Origin: Betaproteobacteria bacterium
GTDB lineage: Bacteria; Pseudomonadota; Gammaproteobacteria; Burkholderiales; SG8-39
NCBI GenBank assembly: GCA_027317055.1
Contig: DAHVFK010000116.1
Location: forward strand, 1 to 8,895
Reading direction: 5' to 3'
DNA: 8,895 bases
Part shown: piece by piece, positions 1 through 5,943 of the stretch
Layout of the letters: each line of letters starts with the position of its first letter
Numbering within the stretch: the stretch's first letter is position 1
Position numbers and translations under genes: made by a program
The notes under the pieces: model-generated
Told to the model about the DNA's origin: nothing
Seen by the model: the letters and a program-made list of their open reading frames with translations, nothing else
Databases searched by the model: none

Positions 1-136
1 CGACGCGACCTGCGTTGCCGGGCTCTATTTTTCCTTCAACGCGACCCAACACCGCCACAAGCAGAAAAATAATCCCGGTCAGGACAAACATCCGCGCGAG
101 CGGCAAGTCCACCAGTTTGGCCAACATGTCCTGCAT
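1..136 (-). CDS. Small membrane protein, N-terminal part only
   Basis: This is the first 45 codons of a minus-strand gene that continues beyond base 1. The ATG at 136 is chosen because GGGAG lies 7 bases upstream; a second in-frame ATG at 127 has no such site. The visible protein starts MQDMLAKLVDLPLARMFV, with one clear hydrophobic segment at about residues 16-31 followed by a charged stretch (RVEGKIEPGNAGRV). It is therefore probably an inner-membrane protein with a short cytoplasmic N-terminus. I do not recognise the family and assign no function. It is divergent from the lipoprotein gene at 520 and shares the intergenic region with it. I saw no convincing promoter for it. Confidence 0.6.
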   Translation of the reverse strand, partial: MQDMLAKLVDLPLARMFVLTGIIFLLVAVLGRVEGKIEPGNAGRV

Positions 137-355
137 CGCGGTGCTCCCTGCGGTGCGATCGGGCGCGAAGGAATTTGCCCTCCGGGCGCTCGTCGCGCGC
201 GCCCGCGAATTCTCGGCTTTTCTGCCAGCACGAAGCTAGGAAGTATTGCCTGGTCGCTCTCGACCTGGAGCGCATTTCAAGGACGTAGCGGGCGAGGCTT
301 ACAGGTTTTGGCGAGTAAGGGGGTCATAGAACGACTCGCCTGAAGTGGTGATCAA

Positions 356-400
356 CCCGCAATCCGTCGGTCCTTGGTTCAAATTCAAGCCCGTCCGCCA
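356..400 (+). pseudogene. Remnant of a tRNA 3' half (possible att scar)
   Basis: The segment matches the tRNA layout from the anticodon loop to the end. There is a 7-base loop CCCGCAA (356-362), the 3' anticodon stem TCCGT (363-367), a canonical variable loop CGGTC (368-372), and a T-arm CTTGG-TTCAAAT-TCAAG (373-389; last pair G-T). Then come a 7-base acceptor strand CCCGTCC (390-396), discriminator G and an encoded CCA (398-400). The 5' half is missing or decayed: no GGACGGG acceptor partner lies about 75 bases upstream, no D-stem forms, and the bases before the loop (ATCAA) do not pair with TCCGT. Position 33 is C instead of the near-universal T. The family identity cannot be read. An integrase attachment scar is inference. 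Confidence 0.35.
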
Positions 401-476
401 TCTTCGGCGCGACGAATAAGCAACAGGTAAGCGACCGGTAACCGAGCCGTATCGAGTGCGCTTCGATCATGTGCAC

Positions 477-500
477 CGCAGGCAGGAAGACGCGCCTGCG
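477..500 (+). promoter_or_regulatory. 5'-leader hairpin upstream of lipoprotein gene
   Basis: A perfect 7-bp stem CGCAGGC/GCCTGCG (477-483 with 494-500) encloses a 10-base loop and ends 6 bases before the AAAGGAG ribosome binding site at 507-513. No T-run follows, so it is not an intrinsic terminator. If transcribed, it could protect the 5' end of the mRNA or modulate ribosome loading. The structure is seen in the sequence; any role is inferred. Confidence 0.35.
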
Positions 501-519
501 ATCACGAAAGGAGCGAATC

Positions 520-1008
520 ATGAAAGCCATTAGCCTTATTGCTGCAGCGGCATCCGCATCCACGCTTGCCCTTTCGGGCTGTTACGTGGTCCCCGTGGTA
601 GATCCCCAGGGCAACATGCAGTATCAGTATTACCCGCTGCCGCCCGCGGGTGCGTCGGCCGCAAAGTATCCGACGCCCAATGCCGGCGTGCCCTCACATG
701 CATCGGCGATTGCGTTGAACGTGCGGCTGTATCCGGACAACGATGTTGCCTCCCAGACCGGCGTGGTCAACGGGACGGTGCTCAACATGATGAACGGCAA
801 GGGCCGCTTCCAGATCCAGTACGGGAACGAGGTTCTCACCGGCGAGACAACGCGCGTCTCCGGCGACACCCGCAAGGGCATCGCGAGCGCCTTCGGCTCG
901 TCCGGCTCGTACATGAGCTGCGAATACCAGATGGACACCGCGCGCCAGGGGGCGGGAACCTGCACGTTTTCCAATGGTGCGCGCTACACCGCGCAGATCG
1001 GCGGCTAG
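520..1008 (+). CDS. Small outer-membrane-type lipoprotein, unknown function
   Basis: A 162-residue protein. The ATG at 520 is chosen because AAAGGAG (507-513) sits 6 bases upstream and because the protein then opens with a classic lipoprotein signal: two residues, a lysine, a hydrophobic stretch and a lipobox LSGC with Cys21 as the lipidated residue. A longer in-frame start at 469 lacks a ribosome binding site and would bury the signal. Residue 22 is Tyr, not Asp, which favours sorting to the outer membrane. Residues 22-60 form a Pro/Tyr-rich linker. Residues about 62-162 look like a beta-rich domain (GVVNGTVLNMMNGKGRFQIQ region, then a GSSGSYMSCEY strand) with Cys134 and Cys148 spaced for a possible disulfide. 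I do not recognise a characterised family. It is monocistronic, ending at the terminator 18 bases downstream. Confidence 0.88.
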   Translation: MKAISLIAAAASASTLALSGCYVVPVVDPQGNMQYQYYPLPPAGASAAKYPTPNAGVPSHASAIALNVRLYPDNDVASQTGVVNGTVLNMMNGKGRFQIQYGNEVLTGETTRVSGDTRKGIASAFGSSGSYMSCEYQMDTARQGAGTCTFSNGARYTAQIGG

Positions 1009-1025
1009 GCTGGCGTCGCTGCCGG

Positions 1026-1068
1026 ACCCCGCGCAAGGGAGGGTTTCGTTGTCCGGGCGCGGGGTTTT
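1026..1068 (+). terminator. Intrinsic terminator after lipoprotein gene
   Basis: A perfect 9-bp inverted repeat ACCCCGCGC (1026-1034) / GCGCGGGGT (1057-1065) is followed by TTTT (1065-1068) and begins 18 bases after the lipoprotein stop. The 22-base loop is long for an intrinsic terminator. Its right half overlaps the inferred promoter of the downstream tRNA. Confidence 0.7.
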
Positions 1069-1078
1069 CCTGTAAAAT
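1049..1078 (+). promoter_or_regulatory. Sigma-70-like promoter of tRNA-Ala
   Basis: A -35-like TTGTCC (1049-1054, 4 of 6 consensus) and a -10-like TAAAAT (1073-1078, 5 of 6) are separated by 18 bases. Transcription would start near 1085, giving a short leader of about 9 bases before the mature tRNA 5' end at 1094. The -35 box lies in the loop of the preceding terminator and the terminator's 3' arm lies in the spacer. Confidence 0.5.
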
Positions 1079-1093
1079 CCGCGCCTTCGCTAT

Positions 1094-1169
<76 letters not shown>

Positions 1170-1177
1170 GTCGCCTG

Positions 1178-1202
1178 AAGGCCCGCCCGCGCGGGCCTTT
1201 TT
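1178..1202 (+). terminator. Intrinsic terminator of tRNA-Ala
   Basis: A perfect 9-bp stem AAGGCCCGC/GCGGGCCTT (1178-1186 with 1191-1199) has a 4-base loop and a T-run at 1198-1202, starting 8 bases after the tRNA CCA. In the opposite direction the hairpin is followed by only two Ts before CAGG, so it is a poor terminator for the converging livF transcript. Confidence 0.85.
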
Positions 1203-1211
1203 CGTTGCAGG

Positions 1212-1859
1212 TCAGCCGCGCGTAGTGACGCTGCCGCGGTCGATGACGAAGAGGCGGTCGACCATGCGCTCGGAGTGCTGCAGGTCGGATTCGGACAGGA
1301 TCACCGACATGCCCTCGAGCTTGAGGTTGCCGACCACTTCTACCAGGCGGTGCGCGAGCGCGGGTGCGACGCCCTCGAAAGGCTCGTCGAGCAGCAGCAG
1401 TTTGTCGCCGCACATCAGGGCGCGGCCAATGGCGACCATCTTCTGCTGGCCGCCGGAGAGCTGGGTGCCTTTGCGCGCGCCGAAGCCGCGAATCTCCGGG
1501 ATCAGGCGGTAGACTTTTTCCAGCCGCGCGGCGGCGTCGGGCAGCTTCGCCGCCCAGGCCGGCAGCAGCAGGTTCTCCTCCACCGTCAGGTCCGGGATCA
1601 GGCGCCGGTCCTCGGGCATGTAGCCGATGCCCATGCGGGTGCGGCGCCAGGTCGGCGTAGCGAGGAGATCCGCGCCGTCGAAGCCGATCGCGCCGCTCGA
1701 GACCTTGAGGATGCCCATGATGCTCTTAATGAGCGTGGTCTTGCCGGCGCCGTTGCGCCCGATCAGGCCCGCCATGCTGCCGGTGGGCAGCTCGAGCGAG
1801 ACGCGGCGCAGGATCTGCACCGACTGGATAGAAACATCGACGTTGTCGAGCCTAAGCAC
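1212..1859 (-). CDS. livF: HAAT/Liv-type ABC transporter ATPase LivF
   Basis: One of the two cytoplasmic ATPases that drive import through the LivH/LivM permease. The GTG at 1859 is chosen because the protein then opens LRLDNVDV as LivF proteins do, GGCGAGG precedes it, and it overlaps the livG stop by 8 bases. An upstream ATG (1883) and another at 1955 only lengthen the overlap. The protein is 215 residues, shorter than the usual 230-240, and lacks the tail that normally follows the last beta-strand. Motifs: Walker A GRNGAGKT (34-41), signature LSGGQ (134-138) and Walker B LLLLDEP (154-160, catalytic Glu159). Where ABC ATPases carry the switch histidine there is Ser191 (SESD). LivF proteins usually have Gln here, so this is a further departure. 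It is the last gene of the transporter operon and converges on tRNA-Ala. Confidence 0.93.
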   Translation of the reverse strand: MLRLDNVDVSIQSVQILRRVSLELPTGSMAGLIGRNGAGKTTLIKSIMGILKVSSGAIGFDGADLLATPTWRRTRMGIGYMPEDRRLIPDLTVEENLLLPAWAAKLPDAAARLEKVYRLIPEIRGFGARKGTQLSGGQQKMVAIGRALMCGDKLLLLDEPFEGVAPALAHRLVEVVGNLKLEGMSVILSESDLQHSERMVDRLFVIDRGSVTTRG

Positions 1860-2661
1860 GAGGCCTCGCCTGCGCTTCATCCAGTCGGTGCAATTCGCCG
1901 CCGACCACGAAACGCTTGACTTCCGCGTTTTCGAGCGCCTCGGCGGGAGGTGCATCGGCGATGATGCGCCCGTCGTAGAAGGCCAGCACGCGCTCGGCGA
2001 AGCGGCTCACCACTTCCATGTCGTGCTCGACGAACAGCACGGTCGCACCCTCGGCCCGCACGGCCTTCATGATCATCTCCATGATCACGAACTTCTCCTC
2101 CGAAGAAACGCCGCTGGTGGGCTCGTCGAGCAGCAGGATCTTGGGCTTGGCGACCATGGTGAGCGCGATGTCGAGCAGCTTCCTCACCCCTCCGGGGAGC
2201 ACCTGGGCGTTCTTGTCGCGGTAGTCGGCCAGCCCGAATCGCTCGAGGATGCGCGCGGCGACCTCCTCGGCGGGCAGATTGTGGCCCGGCACCAATGGCT
2301 CGCCGCGCGAAAAGAACCCCCCCAGTCCGGCATTTCTCAGCACTACGCCGATGCCGGCCATCATGTTCTCGAACGCGGTGAGCGAGGCGTACAGCTGCGG
2401 GATCTGGAACGAGCGGCAGATCCCCAGGCGCGTGATATCGCGCGGCGCGAGCGAGGTGATGTCGCGCCCTTCGTAGTGAATGCGGCCGCGGTCGGGCTTG
2501 AGGTAGCCCGTGATCATGTTGATGAAGGTGGTCTTGCCCGCGCCGTTGGTGCCGATCAGGCCGACCACCGAGTCGCGCTCGATCGCGGCGTTGATGTCGC
2601 TCGCCGCGGTGACGGCGCCGAAATTCTTGCACAGGCCTCGCGCGTCGAGAATGGCTGCCAT
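1852..2661 (-). CDS. livG: HAAT/Liv-type ABC transporter ATPase LivG
   Basis: The second ATPase of the importer, 269 residues, normal for LivG. Motifs: Walker A GTNGAGKT (37-44), Q-loop Gln86 in the SFQIPQL segment, Walker B ILLLDEP (175-181, Glu180) and switch His213 in VEHD. The insert around 103-130 between the Q-loop and the helical domain is typical of LivG. The signature motif is LPGGV (155-159) where LivG normally has a YGQ- or SGGQ-type sequence, so serine is replaced by proline and the following Gln is lost. The ATG at 2661 begins one base after the livM stop, and the gene overlaps livF at its 3' end, so translation is probably coupled through livM-livG-livF. Its partner in the heterodimer is LivF. 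Confidence 0.95.
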   Translation of the reverse strand: MAAILDARGLCKNFGAVTAASDINAAIERDSVVGLIGTNGAGKTTFINMITGYLKPDRGRIHYEGRDITSLAPRDITRLGICRSFQIPQLYASLTAFENMMAGIGVVLRNAGLGGFFSRGEPLVPGHNLPAEEVAARILERFGLADYRDKNAQVLPGGVRKLLDIALTMVAKPKILLLDEPTSGVSSEEKFVIMEMIMKAVRAEGATVLFVEHDMEVVSRFAERVLAFYDGRIIADAPPAEALENAEVKRFVVGGELHRLDEAQARPRA

Positions 2662-2662
2662 C

Positions 2663-3598
2663 TCAGGACGCCTTGCCCCGGCTGAACAGCGACCACAGGC
2701 CGTTCGGCAGGAACACGATCACCACCAGCAGCGAGCTGCCGAGCACCATCTGCCAGGTGTTGGGCGAAATATCGAATGCGACGGACTGGATGATGCCGAA
2801 GATCAGCGCCCCAAGAAACGGCGCGATCACGTTGCCGGTTCCCGCCAGGATGGTAATGAAGATGAACTCGCCCGAGGTGGTCCAGTACGCCATCTCCGGG
2901 TCGATGTGACCGACGGTGGTCGCGGCGAGCGCGCCGCCCAAGCCCGCGAGCGCAGCGGCGATCACGTATTTGACGTGGATCGCGTGGCGCGCCGAGGCGC
3001 CCATGTACTCGACCCGAATCTCGTTGTCCTTGATCGCGGGCGCCAGTCGGCCGAGCGGCGTCTTCAGGTAGCGATTCACCAGCAGCGCGGCGACGAACGC
3101 CACCACGACGGCGACCGCCAGCACCATGTAACGCACCCAGGCGTCGGCCGGACGGAACCCGGCGAGCGTCGAGGGCAGCAGGTTGAAGCCGTCGCTCGAG
3201 CCGAGCGCCTCGGTCTTGACCAGCAGGCCGTACAGGATCATCGAGATCGCGAGGCTCAGCAGGCCGAAGAAGATGCTGCGGTAGCGCGCCAGCAGAAACC
3301 CGAGCACGAAGGCGGTCGCCCCCGAGGCGAGCATGCCGGCGAGCATCAGCGTGAACACGCCGCTCACCTCGTAGCGCAGCCCCAGCAGCCCCGCGGCGTA
3401 GGCGCCGATGCAGTAGTACAGCGCCTGGCCGAATGACACCAGGCCGCAGCGCAACAGGATCATCAGACCGAGTACTACCAGCCCCTTGGCGAGCGCCACG
3501 GTCAGGAGGAACACGGTCCACTGCGGCGCGAACGGCCCGGCGGCCAGAATCGCGGCAACGATCAGCGCGAGCGTTCGCGGCGTGAGGTCGCGCCTCAT
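2663..3598 (-). CDS. livM: HAAT/Liv-type ABC transporter permease LivM
   Basis: An inner-membrane permease subunit of 311 residues with several hydrophobic segments spread through its length (for example 8-50, 62-110, 150-170, 210-235 and 245-300). It carries the family pattern near the N-terminus (GLVSFGQALYYCIGAYAAG) and the late cytoplasmic loop LAGTGNVIAPFLGA, which in this family precedes the last helices and contacts the ATPases. The ATG at 3598 forms an ATGA overlap with the livH stop, a strong coupling signal. The open frame extends upstream to 4000, but that part is livH in another frame. It pairs with LivH to form the translocation pore. Confidence 0.94.
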   Translation of the reverse strand: MRRDLTPRTLALIVAAILAAGPFAPQWTVFLLTVALAKGLVVLGLMILLRCGLVSFGQALYYCIGAYAAGLLGLRYEVSGVFTLMLAGMLASGATAFVLGFLLARYRSIFFGLLSLAISMILYGLLVKTEALGSSDGFNLLPSTLAGFRPADAWVRYMVLAVAVVVAFVAALLVNRYLKTPLGRLAPAIKDNEIRVEYMGASARHAIHVKYVIAAALAGLGGALAATTVGHIDPEMAYWTTSGEFIFITILAGTGNVIAPFLGALIFGIIQSVAFDISPNTWQMVLGSSLLVVIVFLPNGLWSLFSRGKAS

Positions 3599-4491
3599 AT
3601 CTTCCTCGCCTCGGCGAGGCTGAACAGCCCCCTCGGCCGGAACGCCAGCACCGCCGCCATCACCAGGTAGATCACGAACAGCTCGGCCTGCGGCAGGTAG
3701 TGGATCGTGGCCGAGCGCACCAGGCCGACGATCACCGCGCCGAGCGCCGCGCCCGGCAGGCTGCCCAGGCCGCCGATCACCACCACCGCAAACGACAGCA
3801 CGATCACCTCGACCCCGAGCCCGGGCACCACCGATACGGTCGGCGCGGTGTAGGCGCCGCCGATCGCCGCCAGCAGCGAGCCGAAGGTGAAGGTGAAGAG
3901 ATAGAACCGGTCGACGTTGATTCCCATCGCGCGGCTGATTTCGGTATCGTGGATCACCGCGACCAGCAGCTTGCCGGTACGCGTATGGTTCAGCATCCAC
4001 GCCAGCCCTACCCCGCAGGCGATCGCGACGCCTACCAGGATCATGTTGTAATAGGGATAGGTAAGGTCGCCGATGTCGAAGCTGCCGAGCAGGCCGTAGG
4101 GTTCGGCAATGAAATAGGGGTTCACGCCCCAGATCAGCTTGATGACGTCTTCCAGGATCAGGAACAGGGCGTAGGTGATGAGCAGGATCACCACCTCGTC
4201 CTTGGCGTACATGAAGCGCAGGATGCCGCGCTCGATTAGCGGGGCGACGATGACCGACACGAGTACCGCCGAGCCGAGCAGCACCGCGTAAGAGAGATAC
4301 GGCGGCATGCCGTGCGCAAGCAGCGCGCCGGTGATCGAGGCTGCGGCGTAGGCGCCGAGCGCGTAAAAGCTGCCGTGCGTGACGTTGACGATTTTCATGA
4401 CGCCGTAGATCAGCGTCAGTCCGACCGCGGCGACGAACAGCCAGGCCGAGTAGATGATGCCGTCGATCAGGACGGCCAGGAGCTGTTCCAC
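3595..4491 (-). CDS. livH: HAAT/Liv-type ABC transporter permease LivH
   Basis: An inner-membrane permease subunit of 298 residues, standard for LivH. It opens EQLLAVLIDGIIYSAWLF, aligning with the usual LivH N-terminus, continues with the YGVMKIVNVTHGSFYALGAY motif, and has the conserved VIGGLGSLPGAALGAVIVG loop near 240-258. The start is a GTG at 4491; no better in-frame start exists upstream, and I see no Shine-Dalgarno sequence before it. A strong intrinsic terminator lies between it and the binding-protein gene, so expression probably depends on read-through. It overlaps livM by four bases. Confidence 0.94.
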   Translation of the reverse strand: MEQLLAVLIDGIIYSAWLFVAAVGLTLIYGVMKIVNVTHGSFYALGAYAAASITGALLAHGMPPYLSYAVLLGSAVLVSVIVAPLIERGILRFMYAKDEVVILLITYALFLILEDVIKLIWGVNPYFIAEPYGLLGSFDIGDLTYPYYNMILVGVAIACGVGLAWMLNHTRTGKLLVAVIHDTEISRAMGINVDRFYLFTFTFGSLLAAIGGAYTAPTVSVVPGLGVEVIVLSFAVVVIGGLGSLPGAALGAVIVGLVRSATIHYLPQAELFVIYLVMAAVLAFRPRGLFSLAEARKI

Positions 4492-4519
4492 GCTACGCGG
4501 GGACGAAAATGCGGGAACG

Positions 4520-4549
4520 AAAAAAACGGCTGCCGCGAGGGCAGCCGTT
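4520..4549 (-). terminator. Strong intrinsic terminator/attenuator inside the liv operon
   Basis: On the minus strand, 15 bases after the binding-protein stop, a perfect 10-bp stem AACGGCTGCC/GGCAGCCGTT with a 5-base loop runs into seven Ts (4526-4520, the first two paired). The livH GTG is only 28 bases further on, leaving no room for a separate full promoter. The likely role is to keep the binding protein more abundant than the membrane complex by partial termination. The structure is plain in the sequence; its efficiency is not. Confidence 0.88.
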
Positions 4550-4564
4550 CATCGCTCGAATCGC

Positions 4565-5845
4565 CTATTTCTTCTTGAAGCCGCTCGCGATCCAGTCGGC
4601 GGCCTTGACCCCGTCGGGCGGGTTCACCATCTCGGCCGGATAGCGCTTGACGTTCGCCACCGTCATCTTGCCGTGCACCTTCCTGGTCACGCCGTAGGCG
4701 GTCTCGGTGATCGCCTGGTGGCCGGCGCCGATCGCCATCTCGACTTTGCCTGCCGGGCTCTCGAAGGTCAGGTGCTCGAACGCCGCGATTACCTGGTCCT
4801 GGCTCGGACGCTTGCCGCCATTGGCGGCAAGCGCCTTCTCCCACGCCGCCTTGGTGCCGAGAATCGCCTGCGCCATATGGTACGCGGCGTAGTTCGGCGG
4901 CACGCCGTAGCGGTCCTGGAAGGTCTTCGAGAACCACTTGTTCAGCTCATTGTTGGGCGCATACGGGCCGTAGGGGCCGCGCGCCCCGATCACGACGCCG
5001 TCCGGGATGCTGCCGGCGAGCTTGTACATGGCGGTCTCGCCGGTGGTCAGGATCACCGTCCTGTGCTTGAACAGCCCGCGCGGGCCGCCCTGCAGGATGA
5101 GCGCCTCGAGGTCGCCGTCCCAGAAGCTCGAGTGCACCACGTCGGCCTTGGCCGCGAGCACGGTCGAGATCTCGGCGTTGTACTGCCCGGCGAACAGCTT
5201 GGGCATCTGCGAGGTCGCGACCTTGACGCCCGGTTCCAGCTGCTTCATCGAGGCCTCGAAGTCCGACCAGGAATCCTGGCCCCAGGCGTAGTTCTGGTTG
5301 ATGCCGGCGATGGTCTTGATCTTGCCCTTTCTCAGGTCCCTCACGTAGAGCGCCGCGCCGACGCTATCCATGGTCGCGGTCGCGGCGGTGCGGAACACGT
5401 ACTTGTAGCCGCGCTCCTCGAAGATGCGCGGCGTGCCGCAATCGAAGAACACCGTGAGCTTCTTCAGTTCCTCGGCCACCGGCGCGATGCCCAGGCAGCT
5501 GCCGCTCGAGATGTAGCCGATCACCATGTCGACGTTGTCGCGCTGCACCATGTTGCGGAACTCGGTCACCTGCGTGGTGGTCCCGCCCGACTCGTCGACC
5601 AGGTTCATGTGCAGCAATGCGCCGCCGAAGCCCTTGGTGGCGTAAGGCGCCGGCACCTTGCCGGCGTTCAGCATCTCGAACATGATTTCGGCGGAATTGC
5701 GCGCCGGGACGCCGAACGGCCCCGCGGCCGCTCCGGACAGGAACGAAACGACCCCGATCTTGAGCGGCGCTTCCTGGGCGGCGGCGAAGGCCGGCACCAG
5801 CGCGGCGACGACGGCCGCCGCAACGGCTTTCTTGAATGCGTTCAT
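4565..5845 (-). CDS. HAAT-type periplasmic substrate-binding protein (LivJ/LivK family)
   Basis: A 426-residue periplasmic protein that captures the substrate for the LivHMGF importer. The ATG at 5845 has GGGAGGAG 3 bases upstream. Residues 1-23 are a Sec signal peptide (MNAFKK, hydrophobic core, AFAAA; cleavage near 21-24). The mature part starts with the family's first strand, APLKIGVVSFLSG, and shows the type I binding-protein landmarks: the SGSCLGIAPVAEE segment (about 114-126), NQNYAWGQ near 190 and a late YHMAQAI helix. There are only two cysteines, 117 and 136, which could form a disulfide. The ligand cannot be read from sequence: this family takes branched-chain amino acids, amides, and aromatic or alicyclic acids. 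Because the gene is divergent from acyl-CoA ligase and ring-hydrolase-like genes, an organic acid is at least as likely as leucine. Confidence 0.93.
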   Translation of the reverse strand: MNAFKKAVAAAVVAALVPAFAAAQEAPLKIGVVSFLSGAAAGPFGVPARNSAEIMFEMLNAGKVPAPYATKGFGGALLHMNLVDESGGTTTQVTEFRNMVQRDNVDMVIGYISSGSCLGIAPVAEELKKLTVFFDCGTPRIFEERGYKYVFRTAATATMDSVGAALYVRDLRKGKIKTIAGINQNYAWGQDSWSDFEASMKQLEPGVKVATSQMPKLFAGQYNAEISTVLAAKADVVHSSFWDGDLEALILQGGPRGLFKHRTVILTTGETAMYKLAGSIPDGVVIGARGPYGPYAPNNELNKWFSKTFQDRYGVPPNYAAYHMAQAILGTKAAWEKALAANGGKRPSQDQVIAAFEHLTFESPAGKVEMAIGAGHQAITETAYGVTRKVHGKMTVANVKRYPAEMVNPPDGVKAADWIASGFKKK

Positions 5846-5943
5846 GGTCTCCTCCCTCTAGGGCCGTCGATGGTGCAGCAAAACGCAGCTGACGGTCAAG
5901 CGAGGCGAATGATAGTCTGAGCCGGATCAATGACGGAGGCCCG
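5846..5943. promoter_or_regulatory. Divergent promoter region of transporter and acyl-CoA genes
   Basis: 98 bases separate the binding-protein gene from the plus-strand catabolic genes. A 9-base palindrome TGAC-G-GTCA lies at 5890-5898. On the plus strand, CTGACG (5889-5894) and GATAGT (5911-5916) form a weak promoter-like pair with a 16-base spacer. On the minus strand, TTGACC (5899-5894) is a good -35 match, but the -10 about 17-18 bases on (near 5870-5876) is poor. The two candidate -35 boxes share base 5894. The plus gene's ribosome binding site GGAGG is at 5935-5939. Confidence 0.4.

Larger units (their letters stand above)
137..519. other. Intergenic region with hairpins, no gene
   Basis: About 380 bases between two divergent genes, with no credible reading frame. 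It holds a GC hairpin at 183-205 (7-bp stem CGGGCGC/GCGCCCG) in the leader of the minus-strand gene, and a perfect 7-bp inverted repeat at 310-316/334-340 (GGCGAGT/ACTCGCC, 17-base loop). A tRNA-3'-half-like segment lies at 356-400, and a 7-bp hairpin at 477-500 sits just before the lipoprotein ribosome binding site. I looked for sigma-70 promoters for both flanking genes and found none I would stand behind, although at least one must be here. Base composition is visibly less GC-rich around 300-480 than in the genes to the right. Confidence 0.5.

Noticed and set aside
36..275. 79-codon minus-strand open frame overlapping the left-edge gene
   Set aside because: Another minus-strand frame starting at 136 has a proper ribosome binding site and a clean transmembrane segment; this one is Arg/Gly/Ala-rich with neither.
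329..400. A complete functional tRNA gene ending at the CCA at 398-400
   Set aside because: A 72-base span can be laid out, but the would-be acceptor GAACGAC pairs with CCCGTCC at only four of seven positions and neither the D-stem nor the anticodon stem forms. Only the 3' half is tRNA-like.
1627..3436. Two long plus-strand open frames (1627-2685, 2510-3436) over the Liv ATPase and LivM genes
   Set aside because: Antisense shadows of clearly identified ABC ATPase and permease genes; no domain, no ribosome binding site.
2556..3521. Minus-strand open frame overlapping LivM in another frame
   Set aside because: Arg-rich out-of-frame reading of livM and livG; the correct frames carry the permease helices and the Walker motifs.
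4454..5920. 488-codon plus-strand open frame opposite the substrate-binding-protein gene
   Set aside because: The opposite strand encodes a full binding protein with signal peptide and ribosome binding site; this frame has only compositional Arg/His/Gly-rich sequence.
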